A stretch of 55,964 nt of DNA from DATJHM01 sp035493895. GTDB lineage: Bacteria; Chloroflexota; Ktedonobacteria; Ktedonobacterales; Ktedonobacteraceae. This document shows positions 53,119 to 55,964 of this stretch, piece after piece. The stretch lies in contig DATJHM010000232.1 in the NCBI GenBank assembly GCA_035493895.1, forward strand, positions 1-55,964. Direction: 5' to 3'. The position numbers and the translations under genes were made by a program. Within the stretch, counting starts at the first letter, position 1. Each line of letters starts with the position of its first letter. The notes beneath the pieces are model-generated. The model saw only the letters and a list, made by a program, of their open reading frames with translations. It was not told where the DNA came from and did no database searches.

Positions 53119-54045
53119 ATGGAGACCCAACAAGATACCACACAGCAGGTCTTACCTACTACCCCTGTTCCCCAACAAGCGAGGAATGGCCTGCTGTACG
53201 TCTGTATAGCCGTCATGTTCTTCGGGACCAGTTCAGTCTTTACCCGCTGGTCGGCTCCTTTTAACGCGCTCGAGATCGCATTCTGGCGCTTAGCTATTGC
53301 CGCAATTCTGGTAGCGATATTCGGTCTGATCACCCGACAATCGCTGCTCCTGGCTCGACGCGATATCCCCCGCTTTCTGCTATATGGACTGGTAACGGCC
53401 CTGCACTTTTTCTTTTATAATGCATCGCTGAACTATACCACCGTCGCCCATTCGCTCTCGATCACTTACACTTCACCTATTTTTGTCGCACTGTTCTCAG
53501 TTCTGTTTCTGCGTGAATCTTTGCCTATAAGAAAGTACGTAGGGATAGGGATAGCGGTGCTCGGGATCGCGATCCTGGTAGGTTTCGAGCCGCAATATCG
53601 TGAGTGTTCGCTGACGACGACAGGAAATTGTATGGTGCTGGGCGATGGATTGGCGCTTCTCTCGGCGATCTGCTTTGGCATTTATTCGATTGCGGGACGG
53701 GGCGAGCGCGAACGGCATCCGCTCTTTCGCTATACGATGAATGTGTATGGCATGGCAGCACTCTGGCTATTGCCGCTCGAATTATATTTTGCCTTTGACC
53801 ATCCCTATCCTCTGCTTGCGGTTGGATCGATTCTGGCGCTGGGCATCTTTCCTCTCGGGCTGGGACATACGCTTTACAATGCATCGGTACGGAAGATTCA
53901 TGCGACCTATGCCAATCTCATAGCGACACAAGAGGTAACGATCGGAGTAATTCTGGGCATCTTTTTACTGGGAGAGATTCCTTCGCTGGCGGCGATTATT
54001 GGCGGAGTGGTCACACTGGCGGGTATTATCAGCGTGCTGATTTAG
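53119..54045 (+). CDS. DMT-superfamily (EamA) transporter
   Basis: 308 residues with about ten membrane helices and two internally repeated EamA units. The first begins GLLYVCIAVMFFGTSSVFTR and the second YPLLAVGSILALGIFPLGLG. The conserved acidic LFLRESLP and FLLGEIPS turns at matching places mark the repeat. Family members export amino acids, nucleotides or other small metabolites; the substrate is unknown. The only odd part is a soluble cysteine-bearing loop (PQYRECSLTTTGNCMVL) in the middle. Confidence 0.88.
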   Translation: METQQDTTQQVLPTTPVPQQARNGLLYVCIAVMFFGTSSVFTRWSAPFNALEIAFWRLAIAAILVAIFGLITRQSLLLARRDIPRFLLYGLVTALHFFFYNASLNYTTVAHSLSITYTSPIFVALFSVLFLRESLPIRKYVGIGIAVLGIAILVGFEPQYRECSLTTTGNCMVLGDGLALLSAICFGIYSIAGRGERERHPLFRYTMNVYGMAALWLLPLELYFAFDHPYPLLAVGSILALGIFPLGLGHTLYNASVRKIHATYANLIATQEVTIGVILGIFLLGEIPSLAAIIGGVVTLAGIISVLI

Positions 54046-54061
54046 TTAGGGAGATAGACCC

Positions 54062-54333
54062 CGTAGAGGTGCGGCGATAAGAAGTACCCGGTGCCCATCG
54101 ACCCCACCCTTGTAGAGTCGCTGCTTATCATCGACCCGGTCGCAGACCAGCGGCGATGAATACGCATCAACCTAAGAAGAGCTGAGACATTCAAGAGGGC
54201 CGGTGGGGGCCGCGGACCGGCATAAAGCCCGGTCCCTACCTGTGGTGTTTTGCGGCTCTTCTCGTCTTTGGCAAGGCGGTGCCGATGGTCCCCATCCTCG
54301 AAGAAAGGCAGAGGTAGGGACCGGGCTTTATGC
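54062..54333. repeat. Palindromic repeats, second copy of family A truncated by the IS
   Basis: From 54161 (TACGCATCAACC) to 54333 the sequence follows the order seen at 6811-6980, including AGAGGGCCGGTGGGG and GAGGTAGGGACCGGGCTTTATGC, and stops exactly where the insertion sequence begins. The other copy continues with CGATCCACGTCCCCCACC. At 54062-54160 lies another short inverted block (GCGGCGATAAGAAG with CTGCTTATCATCG). Confidence 0.7.
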
Positions 54334-55964
54334 CATCTGCGACAAGTAATTCATAAGTAGAAAATTCCTTATAAGTAGATTAGAGTAAAAAATGAGAAGT
54401 GAAGCGAGAAGAGAACACTGTTTTGCGAGGATGCCCATTGCGCTGCGCATAGCGTGCTCGACGCGGGGGAGGTTCTCCTTGAAATTGAGAACAGATATGC
54501 TCCGGCTCGCGCGCAGGAACCGCTATCTTGATTCGTCGGTTGGGGCGAATCAAGCCCAGGAAGCGCCCTCGCTCCGCCAGATAGACAATCAAAGGCTGGG
54601 GTTGGGGTGGCGTGATGGTCAGCAATTCGACCAACAGATGCATGGAGACATCATACGTCTCTACTTCGGCTTGCAGGGCAACCTCGACTTGCAAGGCATG
54701 CAAGAGTTGGGCCAGAATCAGTGCGATCCACAATTGTACCAGGACCATCGTGCAGTTGGCTCCCCACCACAGTGCCACCCCCACCTCGCGTTTGAGCGTC
54801 TTGAAGGCCAGCTCAATATCCCATCTGCGCGCGTAGAGTTGCGCGATTTCCAGCATGGGCAATTGCTGCGGATCGAGCACATTGGTCAGATAGCTATGCA
54901 GCACTCCTTGGACCGGAAACTGGACCAGACGCACCGCATTGGCCGTGCGATCGGAGCGATTGGCCCCCAAGCCGATCAGCGCATCCAGGACGCCATTGGC
55001 TTCATCCTGATAGAAGACCTGCTCGATCGTGTAGGTTGTTCGCTCTTTGAGACGCGAAATCCAAAAATAGCCTTGCTGGGTCAAATAATCGAACCAGGGG
55101 AAGGCAAAATAGCCCAAATCGGCGAGAATGAGGGACCCGCGTTGCAGCCCTTCCAGCAGCAGCAGAATGCCCGTATTGCAGCCAGCCAACACATCGGCCC
55201 GAAATTGCAAGCGGATCCATTGTTGGGCACGCAGGTCAAAGAGTCCGGCCAACTTCCCTGGTTGCAGGTGGGCCGCATCCGTGGGTGCCACCTCCCGCAG
55301 ATCCGAGGTGAGCCGCTTGAGCTTGTCAAAGGTGGTCTCATCCAACGCGACGACCTGGCTGGCAAAAGGAGCCAGGGGCAACGCCGAAGATGGACGTGCC
55401 AACGCCCGCTCGCGCAAGTGGGCACTAATCTCTTCAAAGAGGGCCTGCAACGGTTCCGTCCCTGCCGAAAGCAAGCGATCACGCATGCCTTCATAGGTGA
55501 CCAGCAGCATGGGAAAGGAGCCCAACGCATCACAGGTCAGCAGACGCCAGATCTGACGCAGACTGCTGGCCTGCTGTAGGATCCCAATCAGCACACCCAA
55601 CCAGAGCTGCTGTAAGCAAAAAGTGGCAGGGCGTCCTCTGCCGCGTTTGGCTCTGGAGTCATGGGAGCAAGAAAGGGTGAGCATCTCTTGTAAGAACGCG
55701 ATCATGGGTTGGCCCTTTTTGTCATTGGGCAAGCAGGGTTGCGTGGATGGGGTATGATGGATCATGAGAATCACTCCTTGTGTTGGTGTTTGAAACCGCC
55801 ACGTTTGATGAAAAGGAGTGTCTCTCATTTTCAAGCATTTGGCAAGTTGATCCCCCATTCTTCCCATCTGGTCCCGTTTTTTCTCTTTTTACTTTCTTTG
55901 CTTCGCACTTTTGCGCGAACGACTCTTTCTTGAGTTTCTACTTTTGAATTACTTGTCACAGATG
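54334..55964 (-). mobile_element. Complete IS4-type insertion sequence, about 1,631 bp
   Basis: The left end CATCTGCGACAAGTAATTCA (from 54334) is the inverted match of the right end, which reads CATCTGTGACAAGTAATTCA from 55964 backwards. Over 30 bases 28 agree. A single transposase gene fills the element. The window ends at the right terminus, so the target-site duplication cannot be read. It sits inside the repeat at 54161. Confidence 0.88.
54380..55765 (-). CDS. IS4-family DDE transposase
   Basis: 461 residues, full length. DDE triad: first Asp in VVALDETTFDKL, second Asp in LILADLGYFAFPWFDYLT, and Glu in YARRWDIELAFKTLKREVG, which is the YREK-like signature. An N-terminal DNA-binding region is rich in Arg/Gly (SRAKRGRGRPATF). 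The ATG at 55765 follows AAGGAGTGATTCTC, so the longer in-frame start was rejected. The frame is intact, so the element may be active. Confidence 0.93.
   Translation of the reverse strand: MIHHTPSTQPCLPNDKKGQPMIAFLQEMLTLSCSHDSRAKRGRGRPATFCLQQLWLGVLIGILQQASSLRQIWRLLTCDALGSFPMLLVTYEGMRDRLLSAGTEPLQALFEEISAHLRERALARPSSALPLAPFASQVVALDETTFDKLKRLTSDLREVAPTDAAHLQPGKLAGLFDLRAQQWIRLQFRADVLAGCNTGILLLLEGLQRGSLILADLGYFAFPWFDYLTQQGYFWISRLKERTTYTIEQVFYQDEANGVLDALIGLGANRSDRTANAVRLVQFPVQGVLHSYLTNVLDPQQLPMLEIAQLYARRWDIELAFKTLKREVGVALWWGANCTMVLVQLWIALILAQLLHALQVEVALQAEVETYDVSMHLLVELLTITPPQPQPLIVYLAERGRFLGLIRPNRRIKIAVPAREPEHICSQFQGEPPPRRARYAQRNGHPRKTVFSSRFTSHFLL

Overview
The window looks like a piece of a large Chloroflexota chromosome, most likely class Ktedonobacteria. 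This is inferred from gene content and style rather than from a marker gene. The genes are bacterial housekeeping genes of moderate GC. They are mixed with long intergenic spaces that carry palindromic dispersed repeats, a DUF929 thioredoxin-like protein, WxL-like surface domains, a DUF4388 protein and an IS4-type insertion sequence. No rRNA, CRISPR array, prophage or replication origin was seen.

Region by region. Positions 1-6500 hold an XRE/GAF-type regulator, a structured non-coding block that resembles the end or guide-RNA region of an IS200/IS605-type element, clpC, a ROK sugar kinase, two tandem tRNA-Arg genes with anticodon GCG, and an ArsR-type repressor. Positions 6500-13000 hold a palindromic repeat, aspS, a large membrane PP2C phosphatase with an ectodomain, and a degenerate M20-peptidase homologue. 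Positions 13200-19750 are one plus-strand exopolysaccharide operon: GT4 glycosyltransferase, priming phosphoglycosyltransferase, second GT4, Wzz-like chain-length protein, a BY-kinase homologue that has lost its Walker residues, and a membrane protein of unknown role. Positions 19800-25000 hold glutaryl-CoA dehydrogenase, a membrane glucosaminidase, a tRNA-dihydrouridine synthase, a 66-residue hypothetical protein and an SRPBCC protein with a repeated tail.

Positions 25060-25530 hold a compact orphan transcription unit: a strong promoter, three tiny ORFs each with a ribosome binding site, an internal anti-Shine-Dalgarno-like segment and a strong terminator. Then come lepA and mnmA, which overlap by ATGA, with a promoter-plus-terminator leader in front of mnmA. 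Positions 29500-36500 hold small SWIM and membrane proteins, an MshA-like glycosyltransferase, a stand-alone secretion-type ATPase, a histidine phosphatase, a long hairpin (MITE-like) repeat, a proline-rich membrane protein, the DUF929 protein and a VOC protein. Positions 36600-45800 hold tRNA-Glu, moeA, a sigma-54-type AAA+ regulator, a DUF4388 protein, tRNA-Ser(UGA) just downstream of serS, a sugar-phosphate isomerase-like protein and an ABC-F ATPase.

Positions 45900-51640 form the most distinctive block. Three paralogous secreted WxL-like proteins, a 16-codon remnant of a fourth, a DUF916/WxL-interacting-type membrane protein, and an NHL-propeller protein that ends in a WxL-like domain all lie on the minus strand. 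This looks like a cell-surface display system. The right end holds DUF402, HEAT-like and DMT-transporter genes, followed by an apparently complete IS4-type element with 30-bp terminal inverted repeats inserted into a copy of the palindromic repeat family.
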